Shown: one piece after another, positions 49,452 to 58,500 of the stretch | Numbering within the stretch: position 1 is the first letter of the stretch | How the letters are laid out: each line of letters opens with the position of its first letter | Source: JAIMBK01 sp040755215 | Lineage (GTDB): Bacteria > Bacillota > Desulfotomaculia > Desulfotomaculales > Nap2-2B | DNA length: 64,000 nt | Direction: 5' to 3' | NCBI GenBank assembly: GCA_040755215.1 | Contig: JBFMBG010000004.1 | Coordinates: 8,235-72,234 of the forward strand | Notes under the pieces: model-generated | What the model was told of the DNA's origin: nothing | The model's input: the letters and a program-made list of their open reading frames with translations, nothing else | The model's database searches: none | Translations under genes and position numbers: made by a program

Positions 49452-50996
49452 ATGTTTGCAGTTGACTGGCTGGCGAAAAGAGAGGAATTGACCCCCGCCA
49501 AAACGGCGGTGATCGACGCGGTCGGCGGCGTCCGGCTGACTTACCGCGATTTAAACCAGCGCGCCCGGCGCCTGGCCGCCTTTTTAAAAGAGGAACTGGG
49601 CCTGCAAAAGGGCGACCGGATCGCGGTTTTGGCCCAGAACAGGCTGGAATTTCTGGATCTTCTTTTTGCCGCGCAAAAAACGGGGACTATCCTGGTGCCG
49701 CTGAATTACCGGCTCAAAGTAAACGAACTGGCTTACCTTTTGCAGGACAGCCGGCCGCGGGTGTTTTTTTACGACCGGGCGAACGCGGCCGCCGCGGCCG
49801 ATTTGCGCTCGCGTGCCGCGGCGGCGGCATACGTTTTCCTGGGGGAAGAAAGGGAAGGTGCATCAGCCGGGAGCGAGAGCGCCGGGGACGTTGCTTACGC
49901 CCGGATTCTCGCCGCTTCGCCCCGTTCTTTTGCCGGCCCGCAGAATGATTTTGATTTAGAAGCACCCTGGCTCATTTTATATACCGGCGGCACCACCGGT
50001 TTTCCCAAAGGGGCGGTGCTTTCCCGGCGCATGGTGACCTGGAACGCCGTCAATACGGCCGTCAGCTGGGGGCTGACTCCCGACGACGTCGCCCCCGTCT
50101 TTTATCCGTTTTTTCACACCGGCGGGATCAATGTGCTGACCACCCCGCTCGTCCATTTGGGCGGGACGCTCGTTTTGACCGGCCCCTTTCAGGCCCGGCT
50201 GGCTCTGGAGACGATTGAACGGGAGCGCTGCACGGTAATCAGCATGGTGCCCACCATGTTTCAAATGATTATGGACGAGCCGGCTTTTCCGCAGGCGGAC
50301 TTCAGCAGCGTGCGGCTGTGTATTTCCGGCGGGGCGCCCTGCCCCAGGCACATTTACGAAGCGTTTTTGGCGAAAGGAGTAATTTTCAAGCAGGGATACG
50401 GGTTGACCGAAGCGGGCCCGAACTGTTTCGCCCTTCCGGAGGACGCTGCGTTGCGCAAGATCGGCTCCGTGGGCTGGCCGGTGTTCCACAGCGAAGTCAG
50501 GCTCGTCGGCGAGGACGGCCGGGAAGCTGCCCCCGGCGAGGTGGGTGAACTGGCCATCCGGGGAAACCACCTGTGTTCCGGCTACTGGCAGAACCCCGCC
50601 GCCACGGCGGAAATTTTGCGGGACGGCTGGCTGTACACCGGAGACCTGGCGCGGCAGGACGAGGAAGGGTTCTTTTACATTGTCGGGCGCAAAAAAGAAA
50701 TGATCATCAGCGGCGGGGAAAACGTCTACCCGGTGGAAATCGAGGCCGTTTTAAACAGCCACCCGAAAATTGCCGAAGCGGCGGTGATCGGCATCCCGCA
50801 CGAAAAATGGGGGGAAGTGCCGAAAGCGGTGGTCGCCCTGCGCCCCGGCGCCCGGGCCGCCGCCGAAGAGATTATTTCCTTCTGCCGGGAACGGCTGGCC
50901 GGCTACAAAGTGCCGAAAGTCGTCGAATTCAGGCGTGAGCTGCCCAAAAGCAGCATGGGGAAAATTTTGAAAAGGGAACTGCAGCAGGGGAACTGA
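49452..50996 (+). CDS. AMP-dependent acyl-CoA synthetase
   Basis: 514 residues of the adenylate-forming family. Motifs: LILYTGGTTGFPKGAVLS (about residue 175), YGLTEAGPNCF (about 315), GWLYTGDLARQDEEGF (about 390), KKEMIISGGENVYPVEIE (about 415), and the C-terminal Lys in SSMGKILKREL. It makes an acyl-CoA from an organic acid, ATP and CoA. It resembles medium-chain, fatty or aromatic acid ligases; the exact acid cannot be told. Co-oriented with the KAS III-like gene and the transporter, so it probably activates the imported acid. Confidence 0.92.
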   Translation: MFAVDWLAKREELTPAKTAVIDAVGGVRLTYRDLNQRARRLAAFLKEELGLQKGDRIAVLAQNRLEFLDLLFAAQKTGTILVPLNYRLKVNELAYLLQDSRPRVFFYDRANAAAAADLRSRAAAAAYVFLGEEREGASAGSESAGDVAYARILAASPRSFAGPQNDFDLEAPWLILYTGGTTGFPKGAVLSRRMVTWNAVNTAVSWGLTPDDVAPVFYPFFHTGGINVLTTPLVHLGGTLVLTGPFQARLALETIERERCTVISMVPTMFQMIMDEPAFPQADFSSVRLCISGGAPCPRHIYEAFLAKGVIFKQGYGLTEAGPNCFALPEDAALRKIGSVGWPVFHSEVRLVGEDGREAAPGEVGELAIRGNHLCSGYWQNPAATAEILRDGWLYTGDLARQDEEGFFYIVGRKKEMIISGGENVYPVEIEAVLNSHPKIAEAAVIGIPHEKWGEVPKAVVALRPGARAAAEEIISFCRERLAGYKVPKVVEFRRELPKSSMGKILKRELQQGN

Positions 50997-51082
50997 TTAG
51001 AAGCAACGAAGTAGTATTTGGGGAGATTCATTGTGGAACATAACACAAGAAAACATAAGTAAGTTACGAAGGAAGTGGAATA

Positions 51083-51841
51083 ATGACGGACGGGATTATT
51101 TCCACGCAGGATCTGACCATCGCCTTCGGCGGCCACCTGGCCGTCAACGGCGTCAGCGTCAGCGTCAGGCCCTATGCCTTTACCTCCCTGATCGGCCCGA
51201 ACGGGGCGGGGAAGACCACCTTTTTCAACCTGCTCAGCGGCCAGCTGGCGCCCACGCGCGGCAGAATATTTTTTAAAGGACGCGAGATTACCCGCCTGCC
51301 GGCCCATTCCCGGGCCCGTCTCGGATTGGGGCGCTGCTTTCAAATCACCAACGTATTTCCAAAGCTGACGGTTTTGGAAAATGTTCGCCTGGCTGTGCAG
51401 GCCAGGGCGCGGGTCGGTTACCGCCCGCTGACGTCCGTCGCCAGGTTTCCGGAGCTGAAGGCGAAAGCACTGGAAATTTTAGAATTGGTGGAGTTGACGA
51501 AAAAAGCCGGCGCCCCGGCCGTTACCCTCACCCACGGCGAAAAGCGCAAGCTGGAGATTGCCATTGTCCTCGCCCTGGAACCGGAAGTTTTGCTGCTGGA
51601 TGAGCCTACCGCCGGCATTTCCCTGGAGGAAGTACCGGCCATGATTGCGCTGTTAAAGCGTCTGAAAGAAAAGCGGGACAGGACAATTTTGCTGGTGGAG
51701 CATAAAATGGACATGGTTTTATCCCTTTCGGACGAAATGATGGTCTTTCATTCCGGCTCCCTGCTGGCGCGGGGATTGCCGGAGGACGTCATCCGGGACG
51801 AAAGGGTGCAGGCGGCTTACCTGGGGGGTGGCCTGGCTTGA
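51083..51841 (+). CDS. livG: Branched-chain-type ABC ATPase LivG
   Basis: 252 residues. Walker A GPNGAGKTTFF (about residue 38), LivG-type insertion GLGRCFQITNVFPKLTVLEN, signature-like VTLTHGEKRKLEI (about 148) and Walker B LLLDEPTAGI (about 168), where the signature reads LTHGEKR instead of LSYGEQR. It powers import by the LivHM permease. ATG after a GGAAGTGGA site. The next gene overlaps by four bases. Confidence 0.93.
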   Translation: MTDGIISTQDLTIAFGGHLAVNGVSVSVRPYAFTSLIGPNGAGKTTFFNLLSGQLAPTRGRIFFKGREITRLPAHSRARLGLGRCFQITNVFPKLTVLENVRLAVQARARVGYRPLTSVARFPELKAKALEILELVELTKKAGAPAVTLTHGEKRKLEIAIVLALEPEVLLLDEPTAGISLEEVPAMIALLKRLKEKRDRTILLVEHKMDMVLSLSDEMMVFHSGSLLARGLPEDVIRDERVQAAYLGGGLA

Positions 51842-52545
51842 TTTTACAGGTGGCGGATTTGCATACGTATATCGGCGAATTTCACATTCTTCAGGGAATC
51901 AGCCTGGCCGTTCCAGAGGGCGGGGCAACCGTGGTCCTGGGCCGCAACGGCGCCGGAAAAACGACCGTTTTACGCACCATCATGGGTCTATTGCGGCCGC
52001 ACAGCGGAGAGATCCGGTTTGCCGGGCAGCCCATCGCCGGTCTGCCCGCGCACGTCATCGCCAGGCGGGGCCTGGGTTACGTGCCGGAAGACCACGGGAT
52101 CTTCGGCGGGCTGACCGTGGAAGAAAATTTACGCCTGGCCATGCGGGGGCAGCGAAAGGAGGAGCGCCTGGCCGGAATGCTGGCGCTTTTTCCGGAGCTG
52201 CAGGCGGCCTGGCGGAAAAGGGCGGGGAGCTTGAGCGGCGGCCAGAAGCAGATGCTGGCCATCGGGCGCGTGCTTTTGACCGAAAGCCGCCTGCTCTTGA
52301 TCGACGAGCCGAGCAAGGGTTTGGCGCCCCTGATTGTCGAAAAGGTGGCCCAGGCCCTCAACGAGATTAAAAAAGAAACGACGATCGTATTGGTGGAGCA
52401 GAATTTTAACCTGGCCCGGGCCGTAGGCGATTTTTGCTCGGTTATTGACGACGGGCGCACCGTTTGGAGCGGCGGGATGTCCGAACTGGCGGCAAACGGC
52501 GAAATTCTGCACCGGTACCTGGGGATCGGCAAGGGCTTAAGTTAA
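51838..52545 (+). CDS. livF: Branched-chain-type ABC ATPase LivF
   Basis: 235 residues. Walker A GRNGAGKTTVL (about 35), Q-loop region YVPEDHGIFGGLTVEEN (about 81), signature LSGGQKQMLAIGR (about 132) and Walker B LLLIDEPSKGLAP (about 154). TTG start overlapping the livG stop by four bases (TTGA). Its stop codon lies inside a perfect 27-base palindrome. Confidence 0.94.
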   Translation: MILQVADLHTYIGEFHILQGISLAVPEGGATVVLGRNGAGKTTVLRTIMGLLRPHSGEIRFAGQPIAGLPAHVIARRGLGYVPEDHGIFGGLTVEENLRLAMRGQRKEERLAGMLALFPELQAAWRKRAGSLSGGQKQMLAIGRVLLTESRLLLIDEPSKGLAPLIVEKVAQALNEIKKETTIVLVEQNFNLARAVGDFCSVIDDGRTVWSGGMSELAANGEILHRYLGIGKGLS

Positions 52546-52564
52546 GTGCCAGGCACTTAACTTA
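52538..52564. repeat. 27-bp perfect palindrome at the livF-livH junction
   Basis: TAAGTTAAGTGCC-A-GGCACTTAACTTA, with 13-base arms and one central base. It covers the livF stop and is followed by TTTTCT, so it could attenuate transcription between ATPase and permease genes or be a REP-like unit. A related GGTGCCCGGCACTCAAC occurs at 54449-54465. Confidence 0.8.
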
Positions 52565-52583
52565 TTTTCTGGGGAGGAGAGCA

Positions 52584-53447
52584 ATGGATACTTTTATCAA
52601 TCTGTTCACCAACGGGATTGCCACCGGCATGGCCGTCTTTCTGCTGGCGGTGGGCCTCTCGATCATTTTCGGGCTGATGAGCGTGTTGAACCTGTCCCAC
52701 GGCGCCCTGTTCATGTGGGGGGCTTACGTGGGGGCATGGATTTTCGGGCTCACCCACAATTTTTTGCTGGCCGTTTTGAGCGCCGTCTTTGCCGGGGCAA
52801 TCATCGGGACGATTTTGGAGCGGCTCACCATCAGCCGGGTTTACGGGAACCACATTTTGCAGCTGCTGCTGACGATGGGCCTGATGATCGTGTTGGGAGA
52901 GTTGATCAAGGTAGTCTGGGGTCCCAATATCTTAACCAGTGCGGTGCCGCAAATTTTGAGCGGCAGCTGGGATTTCGGCGGGATTATCCTGATCAAGTTC
53001 CGGATGTTTACCATTGCCGTGGGCTTGTTCGTGGCGCTGGCCGTATATTTGCTGCTCAAGCGCACCATGCTGGGCATCGTGGTCCGGGCGGGGGTGGAAA
53101 ACCCGGAAATGGTGCAGGCGCTGGGGTTCGACATCCGGAAGGTGTTTACCCTGGTGTTTGCCCTGGAGGCCGGGCTGGCGGCCCTGGGCGGGGCGATCAT
53201 GGGGCCGCTGGGCGGCGCCATCAGCCCCTCGATGGGTTTGGATAACCAGCTCCTGGCCTTCGTTGTGGTGGTCATCGGCGGCCTGGGCAGCTTTGTCGGT
53301 TCCCTGGCGGGCGCCCTGCTGGTCGGCCTGATCGGGGCTTTTGTGGCCTGGTTTATTCCGGAGGCCGCCCTGGCGGTCAACGTTCTGTTGATGGCGGTGG
53401 TCTTGCTGCTCAAGCCCACCGGTTTATTTGGAGGAGGCGGGGTCTGA
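52584..53447 (+). CDS. livH: Branched-chain-type ABC permease LivH
   Basis: 287 residues with about eight membrane segments. Typical features: ATGMAVFLLAVGLSIIFGLM near the N-terminus, SVLNLSHGALFMWGAY, the EAA-like loop LGFDIRKVFTLVFALEAGLA and the ending VNVLLMAVVLLLKPTGLFG. ATG after GGGGAGGAGA. Forms the translocation channel with LivM. Confidence 0.93.
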   Translation: MDTFINLFTNGIATGMAVFLLAVGLSIIFGLMSVLNLSHGALFMWGAYVGAWIFGLTHNFLLAVLSAVFAGAIIGTILERLTISRVYGNHILQLLLTMGLMIVLGELIKVVWGPNILTSAVPQILSGSWDFGGIILIKFRMFTIAVGLFVALAVYLLLKRTMLGIVVRAGVENPEMVQALGFDIRKVFTLVFALEAGLAALGGAIMGPLGGAISPSMGLDNQLLAFVVVVIGGLGSFVGSLAGALLVGLIGAFVAWFIPEAALAVNVLLMAVVLLLKPTGLFGGGGV

Positions 53448-54409
53448 TGAAAAGGTGGCCGGGATATGTTTTAGCGGGGGTAATTTTAATCTTTTTACTT
53501 GCCCTGCCGTTGTTGACCGGGTCGCGCGCCACCCTTAATTTGTTCACGCACATTTTTATCTTCAGCATTTTTGCCATGAGTTATAATTTACTTTTGGGTT
53601 ATACGGGCATGGTCAGCTTCGGGCACGCGCTTTTTTTCGGCAGCGGGGCTTATCTCGTCGGGCTTTTGTTGAAAAACGCCGGCTCCGGCCTGTCCACTAT
53701 GTTGGGGGGTATTATCGCCGCCGCCCTGTTTGCACTGGTCGTTTCGCTGGTCATCGGCGTCCTCTCCCTGCGGGTGCGGGACGTGTACTTCGCCATGCTT
53801 ACGCTGGCCTTCGGCGAGTTGTTTTTTATCGCCGCGCTGAAATTGCGCACCTTCACCGGGGGCGAGGACGGCTTCAGTTTTTCCGTGCCGCCGTTGCTGC
53901 AGGACAGGGTTCTTTATTATTACCTGGCGCTGTTCAGCTTCGTTCTCATCTCCTGGTTTTTGCACACTTTTGTTTCTTCCCCGGCGGGTGCGGTCCTGCA
54001 GGCCATCCGGGAAAACGAGCAGCGGGCGGCGGCGCTGGGCTACGACGTTTTCCGGTATAAGCTTCTTTCCACCGTCGTGGCCGGGGTTCTGGCCAGCCTG
54101 GCCGGGGCGCTCTACGGCCTGCAGCAGCGCTTCGTGAGCGCTTCCGTGCTGGCCCTGGATAAGACCATGGACGCCCTGATGATGACGATTATCGGCGGCA
54201 GCGGCACTCTTTTCGGGCCGGTGGTCGGCGCGGCGCTGGTCAGCTTTGCCCAAGAGTGGTTTACCAGGCTCGCCCGCTCGTACACCATCTTTGAGCGATG
54301 GCTGATTCTTTTCGGGTTCGTCTATATTCTAATCGTTCTTTTCTTCCCGGGCGGCCTGTTGCGGGCGTGGCAGCGCCTGGCGGCCGGGAAAAGGGCGCGC
54401 CCCGGATAA
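53447..54409 (+). CDS. livM: Branched-chain-type ABC permease LivM
   Basis: 320 residues with about nine membrane segments. LivM signatures are YNLLLGYTGMVSFGHALFFG (about residue 45), RVRDVYFAMLTLAFGELFFI, the FTGGEDGFSF loop, and LSTVVAGVLASLAGALYGLQ. Its ATG overlaps the livH stop (TGATG). It completes the importer with LivK, LivG, LivF and LivH. Confidence 0.93.
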   Translation: MKRWPGYVLAGVILIFLLALPLLTGSRATLNLFTHIFIFSIFAMSYNLLLGYTGMVSFGHALFFGSGAYLVGLLLKNAGSGLSTMLGGIIAAALFALVVSLVIGVLSLRVRDVYFAMLTLAFGELFFIAALKLRTFTGGEDGFSFSVPPLLQDRVLYYYLALFSFVLISWFLHTFVSSPAGAVLQAIRENEQRAAALGYDVFRYKLLSTVVAGVLASLAGALYGLQQRFVSASVLALDKTMDALMMTIIGGSGTLFGPVVGAALVSFAQEWFTRLARSYTIFERWLILFGFVYILIVLFFPGGLLRAWQRLAAGKRARPG

Positions 54410-54440
54410 ACCGGGATCGGCGCCGGAAATGCTGGTAAAA

Positions 54441-54570
54441 GCGGCCAGGTGCCCGGCACTCAACTCATTGTTCACTGAGATGTCTTTTCCGGAACGTTTC
54501 CTTTTGAAGGAAGGATGCCGGAAAAAGACATCTGGTGGATAGCACGTTGAGGGCCTGGCGCCTGGCCGGT
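54441..54570. repeat. 130-bp nested palindromic repeat
   Basis: Outer arms (CGGCCAGGTGCCCGGCACTC on the left, near 54442) match the reverse complement of the right end (near 54550-54569) imperfectly. Inside, AGATGTCTTTTCCGG (54478-54492) pairs with 54518-54533. It forms one long hairpin between livM and lepA and shares the GTGCC-GGCACT core with the palindrome at 52538. Confidence 0.65.
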
Positions 54571-54578
54571 TATTTTGC

Positions 54579-54607
54579 TTGAAGGGCCTGTTTGGAAATG
54601 CTATAAT
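54579..54607 (+). promoter_or_regulatory. Promoter of lepA
   Basis: TTGAAG, 17 bases, TATAAT, ending 27 bases before the lepA start. Confidence 0.75.
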
Positions 54608-54634
54608 GGATTGGGAGAGAGCAGGAATCAGGCG

Positions 54635-56443
54635 ATGAGTGGAAATCAACAGTTAATCCGCAACTTTTGCATTATCGCCCACATCGACCACGGGAAATCG
54701 ACCCTGGCCGACCGGCTGCTGGAATTTACCGGCGCGCTGACCCAAAGGGAAATGGTGGAACAGGTTCTGGACCAGATGGACTTAGAGCGCGAGCGGGGGA
54801 TCACCATCAAAGCCAAGGCGGTGCGCCTTGCCTACCGGGCCAAAGACGGCCGGGAGTACCAGTTAAACCTGATCGACACCCCCGGGCACGTCGACTTTTC
54901 CTACGAAGTGTCGCGCAGTCTCGCCGCCTGCGAGGGGGCCTTGCTGGTGGTGGACGCCGCCCAGGGGGTGGAGGCGCAGACCCTGGCCAACGCCTACCTG
55001 GCCATGGAAAACGACCTGGAACTGATCCCGGTGATCAACAAAATTGACCTTCCCAATGCTGAACAGGAACGTGTGAAAAAAGAAATCGAAGACGTCCTGG
55101 GCCTGGACGCCGCCGGGGCTATTCCGGCTTCGGCCAAGCTGGGCACCGGAGTGGAGGAGATCCTGGAGAGCATCGTCGCCCGGATTCCGCCCCCGCGGGG
55201 GGACGCGGCGGCCCCCCTAAAGGCGCTGATTTTCGACTCCCACTACGATCCCTATAAGGGCGTCATTGCCTACGTGCGCGTGGTGGACGGCTGCTTCCGG
55301 CCGGGGATGGTCATCAAGATGATGGCTTCCGGAAAGGAATTTGAGGTGAGCGAGGTAGGGGTCTTTCGCCCGGCCATGGCGGCGGTCGACGCACTGCGGG
55401 CCGGCGAAGTGGGCTTTATCGCGGCGGGAATCAAAAACGTCAAGGACGCCCGGGTGGGGGACACGATCACCGAAGCGGTCCGCCCGGCCGCCAAACCTTT
55501 GCCCGGCTACCGGCGGGCGACGCCGATGGTCTACTGCGGCCTCTACCCTGTGGATACGATCAATTACGAAGATCTGCGCGAGGCTTTAGAAAAGCTCCAG
55601 CTCAACGATGCTTCCCTGGTGTTTGAGCCGGAGACCTCGGAGGCTTTGGGCTTCGGCTTCCGCTGCGGTTTTTTGGGCCTTTTGCACATGGAAATCGTCC
55701 AGGAACGCCTGGAAAGGGAATACCGGCTGAACCTGATTACCACCGCGCCCAACGTGGTCTACAGGGTGACGACCACGGCCGGGGAGGCGCTCTTCATCGA
55801 AAACCCCGCGAAACTGCCGCCGCCGGTGAAAATAGAAAAAATGGAGGAGCCTTTTGTAGCGGCGACGCTCATGCTCCCCAGGGATTACATCGGGGCGGTG
55901 ATGGAGCTCTGCCAGGAGCGGCGCGGGATTTTTAAAAACATGGAATACCTGGGCGAAAACCGCGTCATGCTCACCTATGAGCTCCCGTTAAGCGAAATTA
56001 TCTACGATTTCTTCGATCAGCTAAAGTCGCGCACCCGCGGGTACGCTTCCCTGGATTACGAACTGGCGGGTTACCGGGAAAGCGACCTGGTCAGGCTGGA
56101 CATCCTGGTGAACGGGGAACCGGTGGACGCCCTGACCTGCATCGTGCACCGGGAGAAGGCTTACGTCCGCGGGCGGCAGCTGGTGGAAAGGCTGCGCAGC
56201 CTCATCCCGCGCCAGTTGTTTGACGTGCCGGTGCAGGCGGCCATCGGCAACCGGGTGATTGCCCGGGAAACCATCAAGGCCCGGCGCAAGGACGTTCTGG
56301 CCAAGTGTTACGGCGGCGACGTCACCCGCAAGCGCAAACTGCTGGAAAAACAAAAGGAAGGCAAAAAGCGCATGAAGCAGGTGGGGAACGTGGAAATCCC
56401 CCAGGAAGCGTTTATGGCCGTTTTGAACATTGTAGATAAGTAA
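54635..56443 (+). CDS. lepA: Translation elongation factor 4 (LepA)
   Basis: 602 residues, a ribosome-associated GTPase of normal length. G-motifs: AHIDHGKSTLADRLL, DTPGHVDFSYEVSR, NKIDLPNA. The C-terminal LepA-specific region ends KEGKKRMKQVGNVEIPQEAF, as in the family. It can back-translocate or remodel elongating ribosomes. Start at the ATG of MSGNQQLIRN, ahead of which GCAGGAATCAGGCG is only a weak ribosome site. Confidence 0.97.
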   Translation: MSGNQQLIRNFCIIAHIDHGKSTLADRLLEFTGALTQREMVEQVLDQMDLERERGITIKAKAVRLAYRAKDGREYQLNLIDTPGHVDFSYEVSRSLAACEGALLVVDAAQGVEAQTLANAYLAMENDLELIPVINKIDLPNAEQERVKKEIEDVLGLDAAGAIPASAKLGTGVEEILESIVARIPPPRGDAAAPLKALIFDSHYDPYKGVIAYVRVVDGCFRPGMVIKMMASGKEFEVSEVGVFRPAMAAVDALRAGEVGFIAAGIKNVKDARVGDTITEAVRPAAKPLPGYRRATPMVYCGLYPVDTINYEDLREALEKLQLNDASLVFEPETSEALGFGFRCGFLGLLHMEIVQERLEREYRLNLITTAPNVVYRVTTTAGEALFIENPAKLPPPVKIEKMEEPFVAATLMLPRDYIGAVMELCQERRGIFKNMEYLGENRVMLTYELPLSEIIYDFFDQLKSRTRGYASLDYELAGYRESDLVRLDILVNGEPVDALTCIVHREKAYVRGRQLVERLRSLIPRQLFDVPVQAAIGNRVIARETIKARRKDVLAKCYGGDVTRKRKLLEKQKEGKKRMKQVGNVEIPQEAFMAVLNIVDK

Positions 56444-56461
56444 TCTTAAGGAAACATTCTC

Positions 56462-56500
56462 TTGCTATGTAGCCATGTCAATGTTATAATGTAGCTACAT
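56462..56500 (+). promoter_or_regulatory. Promoter and operator-like palindrome of a toxin-antitoxin pair
   Basis: TTGCTA, 17 bases, TATAAT (56462-56490). A perfect 12-base palindrome ATGTAGCTACAT (56489-56500) overlaps the -10 end and the expected start of transcription, and a partial copy (TATGTAGCCATG) begins at 56466. Binding by the antitoxin would block RNA polymerase. Confidence 0.7.
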
Positions 56501-56513
56501 GGGGGTGAGTTCG

Positions 56514-56783
56514 ATGGAAGAGATCGGGGTTAGAAATATCAAAAATTTCTTAAGTAAATATCTTTCTCGGGTCAAACGGGGAGAAACCTTAATTATCACG
56601 GAACGTGGCACGCCGGTGGCCAAACTGGTTCCTTTTCAACCCGCGCTGCCCAAAGAAATTACTGACCTGTTGGTTGCAGGGCTGGCTTCTTGGAAAGGCG
56701 GAAAACCCGCTGGTCTTCCTCATCCGCCACGGGTGAAGGGAGGGCGGACGATTGCCGGAATGGTTGCGGAGGACCGCCGATGA
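56514..56783 (+). CDS. Phd/YefM-family antitoxin
   Basis: 89 residues. IGVRNIKNFLSKYLSRVKRG then ETLIITERGTPVAKLVPF is the Phd/YefM DNA-binding fold; the disordered C-terminus binds the toxin. The ATG after GGGGGTGAG is chosen; an ATG five codons earlier would lie almost at the start of the transcript. It overlaps the toxin gene by four bases (ATGA). Confidence 0.88.
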   Translation: MEEIGVRNIKNFLSKYLSRVKRGETLIITERGTPVAKLVPFQPALPKEITDLLVAGLASWKGGKPAGLPHPPRVKGGRTIAGMVAEDRR

Positions 56784-57220
56784 TTTGCTATCTTGATACC
56801 AGTGCGTTGGTTAAACTTTACGTCCAGGAAGAGGGATCTGACGAGGTTCGCAGTCTGGTCAATGATTCCATTCTTATAGCTACTTGCAAAATCGCTTTTG
56901 CCGAGGCAAGGGCAGCTTTTGCCCGCGGTTATCGGGAGAGAGCTATCGAACAACACGATTATCAGCAGATAATCAGTTCGTTTTTAAATGACTGGTACAG
57001 ATACTTTGTTCTGGAAATATCAGACACGCTTGTTTTGCTGGCCGGGGATCTGGCTGAAAAACATCAACTGCGCGGTTTTGATGCCATTCATCTGGCCGCC
57101 GCATTTATTTTCGCCCAACAGGTTAAAAAGCAAATTACCGTTTCATGTTGGGATACACGACTATGGAAGGCATTTCAGGCATATAATTTTCCGTTGTTAC
57201 CATCTGGGCTTGCAGATTAG
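56780..57220 (+). CDS. vapC: VapC-family PIN-domain toxin
   Basis: 146 residues. PIN signatures: CYLDTSALVKLYVQEEGSDE (first acidic residue), IAFAEARAAFARG (Glu), GFDAIHLAAAFIF (Asp) and SCWDTRLWKA (last Asp). An RNA-cleaving toxin coupled to the Phd/YefM antitoxin. The pair is AT-richer than lepA, suggesting acquisition. Confidence 0.9.
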   Translation: MICYLDTSALVKLYVQEEGSDEVRSLVNDSILIATCKIAFAEARAAFARGYRERAIEQHDYQQIISSFLNDWYRYFVLEISDTLVLLAGDLAEKHQLRGFDAIHLAAAFIFAQQVKKQITVSCWDTRLWKAFQAYNFPLLPSGLAD

Positions 57221-57248
57221 CCGTCTTTTGTCTCATCAAACACTGTTT

Positions 57249-58181
57249 CTAAGTAGTTCCGCCTTTCTTCACCAGGTCGTCCAGGGTTTTAAAGCTGTAC
57301 CCCTGGGCCTTTATGTCCTTGAGAATCCTTTCCAGCGCCTCCGTGTTGTCCTTGGATACGGCGTGCAAAAGAATGAGCGCGCCGTTGTGGAGGTTGTTCA
57401 TCACCGATTGGTATGCTTCCTCGGGGCCGCCGGGCATGGGCACCCAGTCCACCAGCGCCAGGCTCCAGAAGATGTTGTAGTAGCCCAGCTCCCTGGTTTC
57501 GGCCAGGGTGCGTTCGCTGTATTCGCCCTTCGGGGGGCGTAAATAAACCATCTTTTTGCCGGTAAGCTTAAAAAAATCTTCCGACAGCTGGTCCACTTCT
57601 TTTTTGATCTGTTCCCTGGTCAATTCCGGCAGGCTAGGGTGGTTGACGGTGTGGTTGCCGACGATATGCCCCTCGGCAACCATTCTCTTGACCAGTTCGG
57701 GCTGCGATTTCAGGTAATGGCCGGTGATGAAAAAGGCGGCCTTGACGTTTTGCTCTTTTAAGACGTCCAGAATCCTGGGGGTATAGCCGTTTTCGTAACC
57801 TTCGTCGAAAGTCAGGTAAACTTCTTTCCTTTTCGGGTCCCCGATCCAGTAGGCGTCGTATTTGGCCAGGAGGCTGGCAATGCCTTTGGGCACTTCCGGC
57901 GTCTGGTGGTTGTTGTTTCTCTTGATTCCCCAGCCGTAGCGTTTATTGGCCGGGTTACCGCCGGCAACGGGCTCGCCGGCCGGAGCTGGGGGGTTGCTGC
58001 CGGGGAGGGTGCTGTTTTGGGCGGTTTGGTTGGGGTCCGGCGTGTTTATCCCCGGGCTGTACGCAACCCGGGACGTGGCATCCCGGCCGTTAAAAAAGTA
58101 AACCTTGCCGGCATAAAAAGCGATCCCGGCCACCAGGATTAGTCCCGCAATCATTGCCCGGGTTTTTTTGGCTTTTTGCAC
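57249..58181 (-). CDS. Polysaccharide deacetylase, PdaA-like
   Basis: 310 residues. An N-terminal membrane anchor (about residues 8-25), a Pro/Asn-rich linker, and the NodB deacetylase domain (about 120-305): TFDEGYENGYTPRILDVLKE with the metal-binding Asp, GNHTVNHPSLPEL with the two His, and the late motif ILLHAVSKDNTEALERIL. The match is to PdaA-type enzymes, which make muramic delta-lactam in the spore cortex. This fits the sleB/ypeB genes. GTG at 58181 has better spacing than the GTG three codons before. Confidence 0.88.
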   Translation of the reverse strand: MQKAKKTRAMIAGLILVAGIAFYAGKVYFFNGRDATSRVAYSPGINTPDPNQTAQNSTLPGSNPPAPAGEPVAGGNPANKRYGWGIKRNNNHQTPEVPKGIASLLAKYDAYWIGDPKRKEVYLTFDEGYENGYTPRILDVLKEQNVKAAFFITGHYLKSQPELVKRMVAEGHIVGNHTVNHPSLPELTREQIKKEVDQLSEDFFKLTGKKMVYLRPPKGEYSERTLAETRELGYYNIFWSLALVDWVPMPGGPEEAYQSVMNNLHNGALILLHAVSKDNTEALERILKDIKAQGYSFKTLDDLVKKGGTT

Positions 58182-58500
58182 TTTTTCCACCCTCTTTGCA
58201 AACTAGCATGAACAGAAGAAACTCCATTTATTCTTGATCATTTCGACAAATATTGCCGGTTTCCTGGGGGAGACTTGCAGCAACCAGAAAAAAGCTGTTG
58301 CTGGTTTGAAAAAATTTAGTTAAAATAGGAGCAGTACAGGAAAAACAAGCGAAGAGGATCCTGGATTGATGGCTGATTGATGGCTTAACTGATTGAAATT
58401 GGGGAAGGACGGAAGGATGGTTTGCGGGCAGGAATGGTTAACGGGAGGTGCATTAATTTTTAATTTTTTGAATCTCCTTGAAAGTAAAAAGTAGAAAAGG

